A stretch of 35,499 nt of DNA from Acidimicrobiaceae bacterium (GTDB taxonomy: Bacteria > Actinomycetota > Acidimicrobiia > Acidimicrobiales > Aldehydirespiratoraceae): NCBI GenBank assembly GCA_009844405.1, contig VYBO01000091.1, forward strand, positions 1 to 35,499, written 5' to 3'. Positions 15,801 to 23,278 of the stretch are shown piece by piece. The notes below the pieces were generated by a model. It was given only the letters and a program-made list of their open reading frames with translations. It ran no database searches and was not told where the DNA came from. Both the position numbers and the translations under genes were made by a program. Every line of letters begins with the position of its first letter. The first letter of the stretch is position 1.

Positions 15801-16223
15801 GCTGTCGGAGGATCGGCCGGGCCCCGCGGCCCAGGCGATGATCCGCCCGGGCACCCACGACAGCTGCAGTTGCACCAGCCCGGTGTCGCGGCCGTCGGCC
15901 GAGGCGCCGTTCTCCAGGGGCGCCCGTGGCGGTCCCACCAGGGTCGTCAACACCGCGTCGATGGACCGGTAGTCCTCCTCCAGGTCGGCGACGATGAGGG
16001 CGCGCTGATGTCCCCTCACCGCGGCTCGGATCGAGTCGATGGACTCAGCGACATCGTCGAGCAGTCGGTATAGGGCTCGAACCCACAGCCTGGTGTTGGC
16101 CTCCAGGAGCGCCAGATCCGCGTCGCTGGCCAAGCCATCGACATGGCGGCGCACAACTTCAGCGAAGTCCGTTGACAACGCCAAGTGTGGGTCCAAGGTG
16201 GCGGTAGCAGTCGTCGTCACCAT
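12831..16223 (-). CDS. SNF2-family DEAD/DEAH-box helicase with SNF2-associated N-terminal region
   Basis: About 1130 residues. Residues 1-600 form the long N-terminal region of bacterial SNF2/HepA-like enzymes; the ATPase core follows. Motif I is DMGLGKT (about 640), motif II is [11 protein letters not shown] (about 730) and motif III is ALTGTPIEN. The C-lobe has [55 protein letters not shown] and ends soon after [10 protein letters not shown]. A Ser/Asn/Gly then Ala-rich linker (about 797-838) interrupts the core between the lobes. I prefer ATG 16223 to GTG/ATG 16256. Such proteins translocate on double-stranded DNA and remodel DNA-protein complexes; the exact role is not known. Confidence 0.93.
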   Translation of the reverse strand: [1130 protein letters not shown]

Positions 16224-16287
16224 TGGGTTGGGAGCAAGCCTATCAACCTGATGCACGGATCAGGCCTGCGGGGTGCGGCCTATGGGA

Positions 16288-19200
16288 TCAGGCTCGCTTC
16301 AGTTCCTCTCGCATCTTGTCGATCCCGGCCATCTTGATGTGCTCGTATCCCCGCACGATCTCCGGCAGGGCGGCTCTCCGCAGCACGGCTTCGTAGCAGC
16401 CGGGGTCCAACGTCTCGAGGTCGGAGGTGATCGCGGCGCGGTACTTCTTCGGCAAGGACCGCTCCGCCCGCCGCACCGCGGTGTAGGAGAACACGTCGAA
16501 GGGCGTGCCCCGCAGGCCGCGCATCGCGGCCAGCAGCCGTATGGCCGGCGTCCACGACACCGGCACCGAGATCTTCGACTTCATGCCGAGGGCCCGCAGG
16601 ATCGGCGGGTGCAGCCTCCAGGCCAGCCTCCCGGAGGTGGCTGCGGCCCGCTGGCGGGCCTCGGCGGTGGCTTCGGAGTCGAGCATCAGCCTGGCCACCT
16701 CGTACTCGTCCTTGTAGGCCAGCAGCTTGAAGTAGCCCCGGGCCGCGGCCCGCGTCAGTCGTCCCGACCCGTCGCCCCGCTCGGCGTCGGCTGCGGCCAC
16801 GGCCTCCACGAAGTCGAGATGCTTGCCGGCCAGCTTCGGCGACTGGTAGGCGCACAGTTCCTTCGCCATCAGCTCCAGGTCGACGGGACCCCGGTAGCCG
16901 TCGGCGGAGCCGGCCCCGCCGGCTGTGGTCCCGTCGAAGCCGGCGGTCGCGGCCACTTCGGCCACCCGCGCCGCGAGCTGCTCGTCGAGCTCGCCCGGCC
17001 CGTCGCGGCGGGCCGGGCCGGCGGCGGCCGCAGCTTCCACCGTCTCGGGCCGGGCCACCATGGCCCTTCCCCACCGGAACGCCTCGATGTTGCTTCTCGT
17101 CGCCACGCCGTTGAGCTCGATGGCCTGCTCCACCGACCACGGAGACAGCGGCAGCGCGCCGGCCTGCACCGCCATTCCCACCACGAACACGTTGGCCGTC
17201 ACCGAGTTGCCAAGCAGGGCCTCGGTGAGGGCTTGGGCGTCGGCCCAGTGGCGGCAGTCGGCCCGGGTGGCCGACGCGATCACGGCCTCCAGCTCGGCCG
17301 GCTCCGGCATGGCCCGTTCCGGGTGGGCCACTATCGCTCCGGTGGGGGTCTGCGAGGTCGAGCCGACCACCACGGTGCGCTCAGGGTCGGCCCTGCTCAT
17401 GCCCGACGGCGACGCCGCCCCCAGCTGGTCGAAGGCCAGCAGAACGTCGGCCTGGCCCTCGCCCAGGCGATTGCTGGCCGCCTCGTCGCCCCGGTACAGG
17501 CGCAGGTCGCTGACCACCGGTCCGGCCTTCTGGGAGAGGCCGATCTGGTCGAGGCCCCGCGCCTCGTAGCCGTCGAACATTGCCGCCGTGCCGATCACCT
17601 GGCTGACCGTCACCACGCCGGTGCCGCCGATGCCGATGATTCGGACCGACAGGTCTTCGGTTCCAACGGCGGGCACGGGGTCGTCCAGGTCGGTGGGCGC
17701 GGACTGGGCCGGGACGCTCGCCGCTCCCGCCGGGTCCCGGTCCCGCCCGGCGATGCGGTGCAGCCACGACCGCAGGCGGCCGGGACGGGTCACGGTCATG
17801 AACGACGGGCAGTCGCCCTCGAGGCACGAGAAGTCCAGGTTGCAGGTCGTCTGGTCGATGCGAGTCTTGCGACCGAATGCCGTGTCGACGGGCTGCACCG
17901 AGAGGCAGTTGCTGATCTGCGCGCAGTCGCCGCAGCCCTCGCAGATCCGCTCGTTGATGAAGACGCGCCGGCTTGGCACGGCCACGGTGCCCCGCTTGCG
18001 GCCCCGGCGAGCCTCGGCCGCGCACTGCTGGTCGTGTATCAGCACGGTGACGCCCTTGATCTCAGAGAGCAGCTCCTGGGCCTCCATCAGCCGGCTGCGG
18101 GGCCAGACGTCCACACCGTCGGGCAGGTCCGCGCCCCGGTAGCGGGCGACCTCGTCGGCCGTCACCACCACCCGGGCCACTCCCTGGGCCAGCAGCATCC
18201 GGCACACCTCGGCCACTCCCAGCATGCCTTGGGGATCCTGGCCCCCGGTCATGGCCACAGTGCGGTTCCAGAGCAGCTTGTAGGTGACGTCGACGCCGGC
18301 TGCGATCGCGCCCTGGACGGCGAGCTGTCCGCTGTGGAAGTAGGTGCCGTCACCGATGTTCTGGAAGATGTGCGGCGTCTCGACGAACGGGGCCATGCCG
18401 ATCCACTGGGCCCCCTCCTGGCCCATGCAGGTGAGTCCCACGATGTCGCCGAAGCCGTCGGAGTCCATCAGCAGGGTCATCGTGTGGCAGCCGATCCCCG
18501 CGCCCACTGCGGCGCCGTCGGGGACTTTGGTCGAGCGGTTGTGGGGGCATCCCGAGCAGAAGTAGGGCGTGCGGGCCACGCCCTCCTTCAGCGGGATCAG
18601 CTCGCGGGGCGGCTGCTCGGGCGCGAGGCGGTGGCCGATGCGCTCGGACAGGCGCCGGCGCAGCGGCTCCAGCAGGTCGTCGGCGGTGAGGCCCCCGTGG
18701 CCGGGCAGAAGCATCGCGTCGTGCTCGTCGAACTTGCCCGTCACCCGAGGCCGCCGGCGCTCGTTGTAGAGGGCGTCCTTCATGAGCGACTCGATGTTGG
18801 GCTGCTTCTCCTCCACCACGAAGATCTCCACCAGGCCCCGGGCGAAGTGGCGGGCCCGCCGCGGGCTGAACGGGATGGGCATGTGCATGCACATGAGCCG
18901 GATGCCGGCCGCCGCGATCTCGGCGTCGTCGGCCAGCCCCAGCCGGCGCAGGGCCTCGCGCAGCTCCCGGTAGGTGATCCCCGAGGCCACGATCCCGATC
19001 CAGGCGTCGGACGGGTCGACGGTGGCGTGGTTGAGGTGGTTGAGGGCGGCGTACTCGATGGCCAGCGGGTGCCGGACCTCGTAGATCTCCTGTTCGGCGT
19101 CGACCGTCTCGGGAGTCAGCAGCCGGCCGTCGGGAGTGTGGACGTAGGGTTCGCCGTCGATGGTGGGGATGACCGGGTCGACGCGGCGGGGATCGAGGTG

Positions 19201-19839
19201 CACCGTCCCTGAGCCGTCGGCCACGTCGGCAACGATCTTGAGGCTGGTCCACAGACCGGTGGCCCGCGACAGGTACACGGCGTGGCGGCCCAGGTCCAGC
19301 GCCTCGCGGGGCGATCCCGGGTAGAGCACGGGAATGTGCTTGTCGGCGAGGGTTCCCGCCGACGACGACGGGATGGTCGAACTCTTGGCCGCGGGGTCGT
19401 CGCCCGCGATCACCACTGCTCCGCCGCGGGGGTCCGTGCCGGCGAACACGGCGTGGCGGAGTGCGTCGGAGGCACGATCCACGCCGGGCGCCTTGCCGTA
19501 GAAGACGCCGAGGACGCCGTCGTAGCGGGAGTCGGGGCGAAGCGTGGCCAGCTGCGATCCCATCACCGCGGTGGCCGCCTGCTCCTCGTTGAGGGCAGGA
19601 GCCAGCACGATGGGCAGGTCGGGGGCCTGCTCGATCGCCCGACGCACGTCGCCGTCGTAGCCGCCGACGGGCGAGCCCGGATAGCCGCTGATGAAGGCGG
19701 CGGTGTCCAGCCCCGCGAGCCGGTCGGCCCGAAGCTGCTCGATGGGGAGCCGGGCCAGCGCCTGGAGGCCCGTCATGAACACCGTCCCGGAGTCGTCGGT
19801 GTACCGGGAGGACAGGCGGTACGTGTCAGCGACGGTCAA
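16288..19839 (-). CDS. Indolepyruvate ferredoxin oxidoreductase family protein, fused alpha-beta type
   Basis: 1183 residues. These enzymes oxidatively decarboxylate aryl or branched 2-oxoacids to acyl-CoA using TPP and Fe-S centres. Domains in order: TPP-binding N-terminal half (FISGYPGSPVGGYDGDV; CSGCPHNRSTKVPDGAAVGAGIGCHTM at about 430), a cluster region with CEGCGDC (about 630) and CNLDFSCLEGDCPSF, and a gamma-type domain starting IGIGGTGVVTVSQVIG (about 735) with LDQIGLSQKAGPVVSDLR. The final 250 residues match the C-terminal extension usual in long fused forms. Length is normal for these. The gene is monocistronic here. The substrate cannot be read from sequence. Confidence 0.92.
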   Translation of the reverse strand: MTVADTYRLSSRYTDDSGTVFMTGLQALARLPIEQLRADRLAGLDTAAFISGYPGSPVGGYDGDVRRAIEQAPDLPIVLAPALNEEQAATAVMGSQLATLRPDSRYDGVLGVFYGKAPGVDRASDALRHAVFAGTDPRGGAVVIAGDDPAAKSSTIPSSSAGTLADKHIPVLYPGSPREALDLGRHAVYLSRATGLWTSLKIVADVADGSGTVHLDPRRVDPVIPTIDGEPYVHTPDGRLLTPETVDAEQEIYEVRHPLAIEYAALNHLNHATVDPSDAWIGIVASGITYRELREALRRLGLADDAEIAAAGIRLMCMHMPIPFSPRRARHFARGLVEIFVVEEKQPNIESLMKDALYNERRRPRVTGKFDEHDAMLLPGHGGLTADDLLEPLRRRLSERIGHRLAPEQPPRELIPLKEGVARTPYFCSGCPHNRSTKVPDGAAVGAGIGCHTMTLLMDSDGFGDIVGLTCMGQEGAQWIGMAPFVETPHIFQNIGDGTYFHSGQLAVQGAIAAGVDVTYKLLWNRTVAMTGGQDPQGMLGVAEVCRMLLAQGVARVVVTADEVARYRGADLPDGVDVWPRSRLMEAQELLSEIKGVTVLIHDQQCAAEARRGRKRGTVAVPSRRVFINERICEGCGDCAQISNCLSVQPVDTAFGRKTRIDQTTCNLDFSCLEGDCPSFMTVTRPGRLRSWLHRIAGRDRDPAGAASVPAQSAPTDLDDPVPAVGTEDLSVRIIGIGGTGVVTVSQVIGTAAMFDGYEARGLDQIGLSQKAGPVVSDLRLYRGDEAASNRLGEGQADVLLAFDQLGAASPSGMSRADPERTVVVGSTSQTPTGAIVAHPERAMPEPAELEAVIASATRADCRHWADAQALTEALLGNSVTANVFVVGMAVQAGALPLSPWSVEQAIELNGVATRSNIEAFRWGRAMVARPETVEAAAAAGPARRDGPGELDEQLAARVAEVAATAGFDGTTAGGAGSADGYRGPVDLELMAKELCAYQSPKLAGKHLDFVEAVAAADAERGDGSGRLTRAAARGYFKLLAYKDEYEVARLMLDSEATAEARQRAAATSGRLAWRLHPPILRALGMKSKISVPVSWTPAIRLLAAMRGLRGTPFDVFSYTAVRRAERSLPKKYRAAITSDLETLDPGCYEAVLRRAALPEIVRGYEHIKMAGIDKMREELKRA

Positions 19840-19900
19840 AGGCGACCTCCGGGCGTCAGCGATCGGGGCATTGGCGCGGCAGCGAGACTAGCCCAGAATC

Positions 19901-19919
19901 TCTCAGCAATCGACTGAGA
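19901..19919. promoter_or_regulatory. Short inverted repeat upstream of the oxidoreductase
   Basis: TCTCAG and CTGAGA pair across seven bases, about 60 bp upstream of the oxidoreductase start and about 90 bp upstream of the SDR stump on the other strand. It could be an operator in this divergent region. I see no definite promoter boxes. Confidence 0.3.
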
Positions 19920-20010
19920 TACAGTTCGTTGGCATCTCCGGAGGCGAGTGAGGCAGGAATCATCTGATCGCCGGGCCAGGTTGGCGAATGAGTGGGACGG
20001 GAGTGGTCTG

Positions 20011-20235
20011 ATGGGCGAGCATTTCTTGGTGACGGGGGCCGACGGTTGCGTGGGCGCGTGGACGGTGCGCCTGCTGCTCGACGAGGGAGCGGAGGTCACC
20101 GCCTTCGACGTCGGTGCCAACGACAGCCGCCACCGGCTCGTCGCTGAGGGTGCCCCCTTCAACTTCCGCCGGGTGATAGGCGACATCACCGACCGGGCCG
20201 CGGTGGTCGACGCCATGGGAACCATTGACATATAG
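20011..20235 (+). pseudogene. N-terminal stump of an NAD-dependent epimerase/dehydratase (SDR)
   Basis: 74 residues that start well: ATG 20011 with GGGAG seven bases upstream, then MGEHFLVTGADGCVGAWTVRLLLDEGAEVTAFDVG, a classical extended-SDR Rossmann motif (TGxxGxxG) and the acidic residue for the adenosine ribose. The reading continues to IGDITDRAAVVDAMGTIDI and stops. Catalytic Tyr-x-x-x-Lys and the substrate domain are missing; full members have about 300 residues. The truncation point is an AT-rich patch (ACATATAG..CATATGATCTATAG), unlike the surrounding DNA, so an insertion/deletion probably removed the rest. Confidence 0.75.
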
Positions 20236-20421
20236 ACGCTTGAAACATATGATCTATAGGCCTGATCGCCAGGCCGCACGCGGGCCGCACCCGAGGGGGA
20301 GGAAAGGTGCGTCGATCAACCGGCCAAGTTGCCGTGCGTGTCGAAGGCCTTGTGCCCGAGTCGCGGCGGATCATGGCGACGGCTCAGGCGGGCCGTGCCC
20401 CGTCCGGCCGATGGGCGAGGC
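20236..20421. other. Non-coding or decayed stretch with a hairpin
   Basis: This 186-bp stretch follows the SDR stump. GGCCTG/CAGGCC (20259-20275, five-base loop) could terminate the convergent his operon. A strong ribosome-site-like GGGGGAGGAAAG precedes GTG 20307, but the frame it opens (102 codons) runs into hisF on the opposite strand and has no recognisable content. It may be another fragment. Confidence 0.35.
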
Positions 20422-21216
20422 CTAGGCGGCAGTGCCGTCGATGGCAGGACCGAGGGGGCGGACCGAGATGCCGGCGGCGGCCATGCGGGTCTTGGCTTCG
20501 GCGATTGTGTGCTCTCCGTAGTGGAAGATGCTGGCGGCCAGGACCGCGTCGGCGTTGCCCTCGGTCACTCCTTCCACCAGGTGGTCAAGGTTGCCGACTC
20601 CCCCGCTGGCGATGACCGGGACGCCCACCGCGTCCGCAACCATCGATGTCAAGTTCAGCTCGAAGCCCTCCCTGGTGCCGTCGCGGTCCATGGAGGTGAG
20701 CAGGATCTCGCCCGCTCCGAGGCGTTCGGCCTCGGCGGCCCACTCCAGGCAGTCGATGCCGGTCCGGGTACGTCCACCGTGGGTGAAGACCTTGTAGCCG
20801 CTGGGCGCCTCGCTCGAGCTGCGGGCGTCGATGGCGACCACGCAGCACTGGGCGCCGAACTCCCGGCTGATCTCGCTCACCAGCTCGGGACGGCGCACCG
20901 CCGCGGTGTTGACGCTCACCTTGTCGGCCCCCGCCCGCAGCAGGAGCCGGGCGTCGTCGAGGGTGCGGATGCCGCCCCCGATGGTGAACGGGATGAACAC
21001 CTCGTCGGCCACTGCCCGGGCCATGGCCACGGTGGTGTCGCGGCGGTCCGACGACGCGGTGATGTCCAGGAAGACCAGCTCGTCGGCGCCCTCGGCGTCG
21101 TAGCGGGCCGCTAGCTCGACCGGATCGCCGGCGTCGCGGATGTCCACGAAGTTCACCCCTTTGACGACCCGGCCGGCGTCCACATCGAGGCAGGGAATGA
21201 CTCGGGCCACTCGCAT
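20422..21216 (-). CDS. hisF: Imidazole glycerol phosphate synthase, cyclase subunit
   Basis: About 264 residues, a (beta/alpha)8 barrel that with HisH makes IGP and AICAR from PRFAR. The catalytic Asp pair is present: [17 protein letters not shown] near the N-terminus and VVAIDARSS mid-protein. The phosphate loops [17 protein letters not shown] and [11 protein letters not shown] are intact. It starts at ATG 21216, one base past the hisA stop. It is the last his gene of the cluster. The C-terminal tail ([15 protein letters not shown]) is slightly longer than usual. Confidence 0.95.
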   Translation of the reverse strand: MRVARVIPCLDVDAGRVVKGVNFVDIRDAGDPVELAARYDAEGADELVFLDITASSDRRDTTVAMARAVADEVFIPFTIGGGIRTLDDARLLLRAGADKVSVNTAAVRRPELVSEISREFGAQCCVVAIDARSSSEAPSGYKVFTHGGRTRTGIDCLEWAAEAERLGAGEILLTSMDRDGTREGFELNLTSMVADAVGVPVIASGGVGNLDHLVEGVTEGNADAVLAASIFHYGEHTIAEAKTRMAAAGISVRPLGPAIDGTAA

Positions 21217-21217
21217 C

Positions 21218-21961
21218 TCAGCTACTCGTTTCGCTTCCAGCCAGCGCGGCCACCGCCTCGGCAACCGTGAAGCGCCCCTCGTAGAGCGCGGTGCCCACGA
21301 TCACACCGCTCAACCGGCGGCCGGCGCGGCCCTCGAGTCCGGCCAGAGTCGTCAGGTCGCCGAGTTGCCCGACGCCCCCGGAGGCGATCACTTCCACCGA
21401 CACCGTGTCGAGCACCGAAGCCAGCCCGTCGACGTCGGGTCCCTCCAGCGTCCCGTCGCGGCTGATGTCGGTCACCACGAATGCGTCCACGCCGTCGGCC
21501 GCGAAGCTGCGGGCCACGTCCAGCACCGACTGCCCCGAGCCCTGCAGCCAGCCGTCGGTGGCGACGTCGCCGGCCCGGGCGTCGATGCCGACGGCTACCC
21601 GGTGCGATCGGGCCAGACCCCTCACCAGCTCCGGGTCGCGCAGCGCGGCGGTGCCCAGCACCACCCGCTCGACGCCGGCAGCGAACCACGCCTCGGCGGT
21701 GGCGGCCGTCCGCACTCCCCCGCCCGCCTGGACCGGGACATCGACCGCGCCGGCGATGGCGGTCACCACTGCGGCGTTGTCGGGATGCCCGGCTCGGGCG
21801 CCGTCGAGATCCACGACGTGAATCCATCCCGCGCCCCGGCTCGCAAGCTCGACGGCGCGGGCGACCGGATCGGTGTCGTAGACCGTCTCGGCGCCGTAGT
21901 CGCCCTGGCGGAGCCGCACGCAGCGACCGTCGCGGATGTCCACTGCGGCGAACAACTGCAT
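21218..21961 (-). CDS. hisA: ProFAR isomerase (HisA)
   Basis: 247 residues, an (beta/alpha)8 barrel converting ProFAR to PRFAR. The N-terminal [18 protein letters not shown] carries the catalytic Asp8-type residue, and [13 protein letters not shown] carries the second acid. Phosphate loops QAGGGVRT and [10 protein letters not shown] are present. In many actinobacteria this protein (PriA) also isomerises phosphoribosylanthranilate in tryptophan synthesis. No separate trpF is visible here, so bifunctionality is possible but not shown. It lies six bases after hisH. Confidence 0.95.
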   Translation of the reverse strand: MQLFAAVDIRDGRCVRLRQGDYGAETVYDTDPVARAVELASRGAGWIHVVDLDGARAGHPDNAAVVTAIAGAVDVPVQAGGGVRTAATAEAWFAAGVERVVLGTAALRDPELVRGLARSHRVAVGIDARAGDVATDGWLQGSGQSVLDVARSFAADGVDAFVVTDISRDGTLEGPDVDGLASVLDTVSVEVIASGGVGQLGDLTTLAGLEGRAGRRLSGVIVGTALYEGRFTVAEAVAALAGSETSS

Positions 21962-21967
21962 CGGGGT

Positions 21968-22603
21968 TCAGTTGGCTGCGGCCGCGGCCGAAGCCGTCAC
22001 GAAATTGGCCAGGATCTGCAGGCCCACGGCGGACGACTTCTCCGGGTGGAATTGAGCCGCCCACACGTTGTCGCGGGCCACCGCCGCCACCACCGGTCCG
22101 CCGTAGTCGCACGTCGCCACCACGTCGTATCCGCCTCCCATCTCCGGCGCGAGCGAGTGGACGAAGTAGGCCCAGATCGGATCGTCCAGGTCGGCCAGCA
22201 TCGGGTGGTCGCCGTTGCGCTGGAGCATGTTCCACTGCATCTGCGGGCGCTTGACCGGCCCGGGGATCCAGCGGACCATACGATCGAACACGCTCAGTCC
22301 CGAGACCCCCGGCGCCTCGTCGGAGCCCGTGAAGAGCACTTGCATCCCCACGCAGATTCCCATGAACAGCCGGCCCGACTGCACCGCCTGGAGCGCCGCG
22401 TCGTCCAGGCCGGTGCGGCCCAGCGCGGCCATGCAGGGCGCGAAGGCTCCCACGCCCGGGAGCACCACCCCGTCGGCGGCCCCGATGAGACCGAGGTCGG
22501 CGGTTAGCCGGGCGTCGGCCCCGGCGTGCTCGAAGCCCTTCTGGGCCGAGTGCAGGTTGCCGATGCCGTAGTCGAGGATGGCGACGAGCGGCCTGCCCGT
22601 CAC
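21968..22603 (-). CDS. hisH: Imidazole glycerol phosphate synthase, glutaminase subunit
   Basis: 211 residues, a class I glutamine amidotransferase that feeds ammonia to HisF. The nucleophile is in MGICVGMQVLF (about residue 84), the His-Glu pair in QFHPEKSS (about residue 186), and the N-terminal DYGIGNLHSAQKGFEHAG is diagnostic for HisH. It starts with GTG 22603, which overlaps the stop of a 12-codon ORF filling the hisB-hisH gap. The C-terminus is alanine-rich. Confidence 0.95.
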   Translation of the reverse strand: MTGRPLVAILDYGIGNLHSAQKGFEHAGADARLTADLGLIGAADGVVLPGVGAFAPCMAALGRTGLDDAALQAVQSGRLFMGICVGMQVLFTGSDEAPGVSGLSVFDRMVRWIPGPVKRPQMQWNMLQRNGDHPMLADLDDPIWAYFVHSLAPEMGGGYDVVATCDYGGPVVAAVARDNVWAAQFHPEKSSAVGLQILANFVTASAAAAAN

Positions 22604-22638
22604 AGCGTGCCCTTGGTGGAGGGCTTGGTCGCGGTCAC
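22600..22638 (-). CDS. Bridging mini-ORF between hisB and hisH (12 codons)
   Basis: GTG 22638 overlaps the hisB TGA (GTGA) and the frame ends in a TGA that overlaps the hisH GTG (GTGA again), so the spacer is exactly one tiny ORF, MTATKPSTKGTL. Its last seven residues equal the last seven of HisB. Codons differ only at third positions (CCG/CCC, TCG/TCC, ACG/ACC, GGA/GGC). The AAGGG inside it is placed to act as the hisH ribosome site. Translation by termination-reinitiation is an inference; a decayed duplication is the alternative. Confidence 0.45.
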   Translation of the reverse strand: MTATKPSTKGTL

Positions 22639-23225
22639 AGCGTTCCCTTCGTCGACGGCAGGGTCGAGCCCTCCACCCGCACGGCGTCGCGGATGGCCCG
22701 GGCCACTCCCTTGAACGACGCTTCGACGATGTGGTGGGTGTTGCGACCCCGCCGCATCACGATGTGCAGCGTGATGGCGGCCGCGGTGGCGAAGGCCCGC
22801 CAGAACTCTTCGGCCAGCTGCGGGTCGAAGGGCGGGTCGCCGAGGATCTTCTCGCCGGGAAAGTCCACGTCGTAGTGCAGGAACGGCCGTCCCGACAGGT
22901 CGAGCACCACCTCCACCGCAGCCTCGTCCAGCGGAACTGTGATGCTGGCGAAGCGGCGCACTCCGGCCTTTTCGCCCAAGGCCTCGCGGAAGGCCTCCCC
23001 CAGGATGATGCCGGTGTCCTCGACCGTGTGGTGAGCGTCCACCGCGAGGTCGCCCCGGGCGCGCACCGTCAGCCCGAGCCCGCCGTGGCGGCCGAGCTGG
23101 TCGAGCATGTGGTCGAAGAAGGGCAGACCGGTGGAGGTCTCGGTCATGCCGTCGCCGTCGAGGTCGAGGCTGACTTCGATGCGGGTTTCCTTGGTGGATC
23201 GAGAGAGTGCGGATATGCGACTCAT
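22635..23225 (-). CDS. hisB: Imidazoleglycerol-phosphate dehydratase
   Basis: 196 residues, monofunctional IGPD (no phosphatase domain). Metal-binding motifs are intact: FFDHMLDQLGRHGG, AVDAHHTVEDTGI, and GRNTHHIVEASFK, which supply the manganese histidines and glutamates. The N-terminal RISALSRSTKETRIEVSLDLDG is typical. ATG 23225 overlaps the stop of an 18-codon mini-ORF (ATGA), with AAGGAG eight bases upstream. The C-terminus PSTKGTL is repeated in the following mini-ORF. Confidence 0.96.
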   Translation of the reverse strand: MSRISALSRSTKETRIEVSLDLDGDGMTETSTGLPFFDHMLDQLGRHGGLGLTVRARGDLAVDAHHTVEDTGIILGEAFREALGEKAGVRRFASITVPLDEAAVEVVLDLSGRPFLHYDVDFPGEKILGDPPFDPQLAEEFWRAFATAAAITLHIVMRRGRNTHHIVEASFKGVARAIRDAVRVEGSTLPSTKGTL

Positions 23226-23278
23226 ACGAGAATCTCCTTGACGCGCGCCACTTGAGGGTACGAGGCCGGACTGCTCAC
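23222..23278 (-). CDS. Bridging mini-ORF between hisC and hisB (18 codons)
   Basis: GTG 23278 overlaps the hisC TGA and the frame ends in a TGA overlapping the hisB ATG. The peptide MSSPASYPQVARVKEILV ends in KEILV, echoing the HisC end EEILA; GAG ATT and the stop are identical and the frame is the same. AAGGAG inside the ORF is the evident ribosome site of hisB. Whether it is translated is not known. Confidence 0.4.
   Translation of the reverse strand: MSSPASYPQVARVKEILV

Noticed and set aside
13263-16073. 936-codon plus-strand open frame antisense to the SNF2 helicase
   Set aside because: GC-rich codon shadow, full of His, Gly, Gln and Arg, without any recognisable motif. The minus-strand helicase motifs are unambiguous.
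16273-19212. 979-codon plus-strand open frame antisense to the oxidoreductase
   Set aside because: Same reason; its composition is the mirror of the minus-strand gene.
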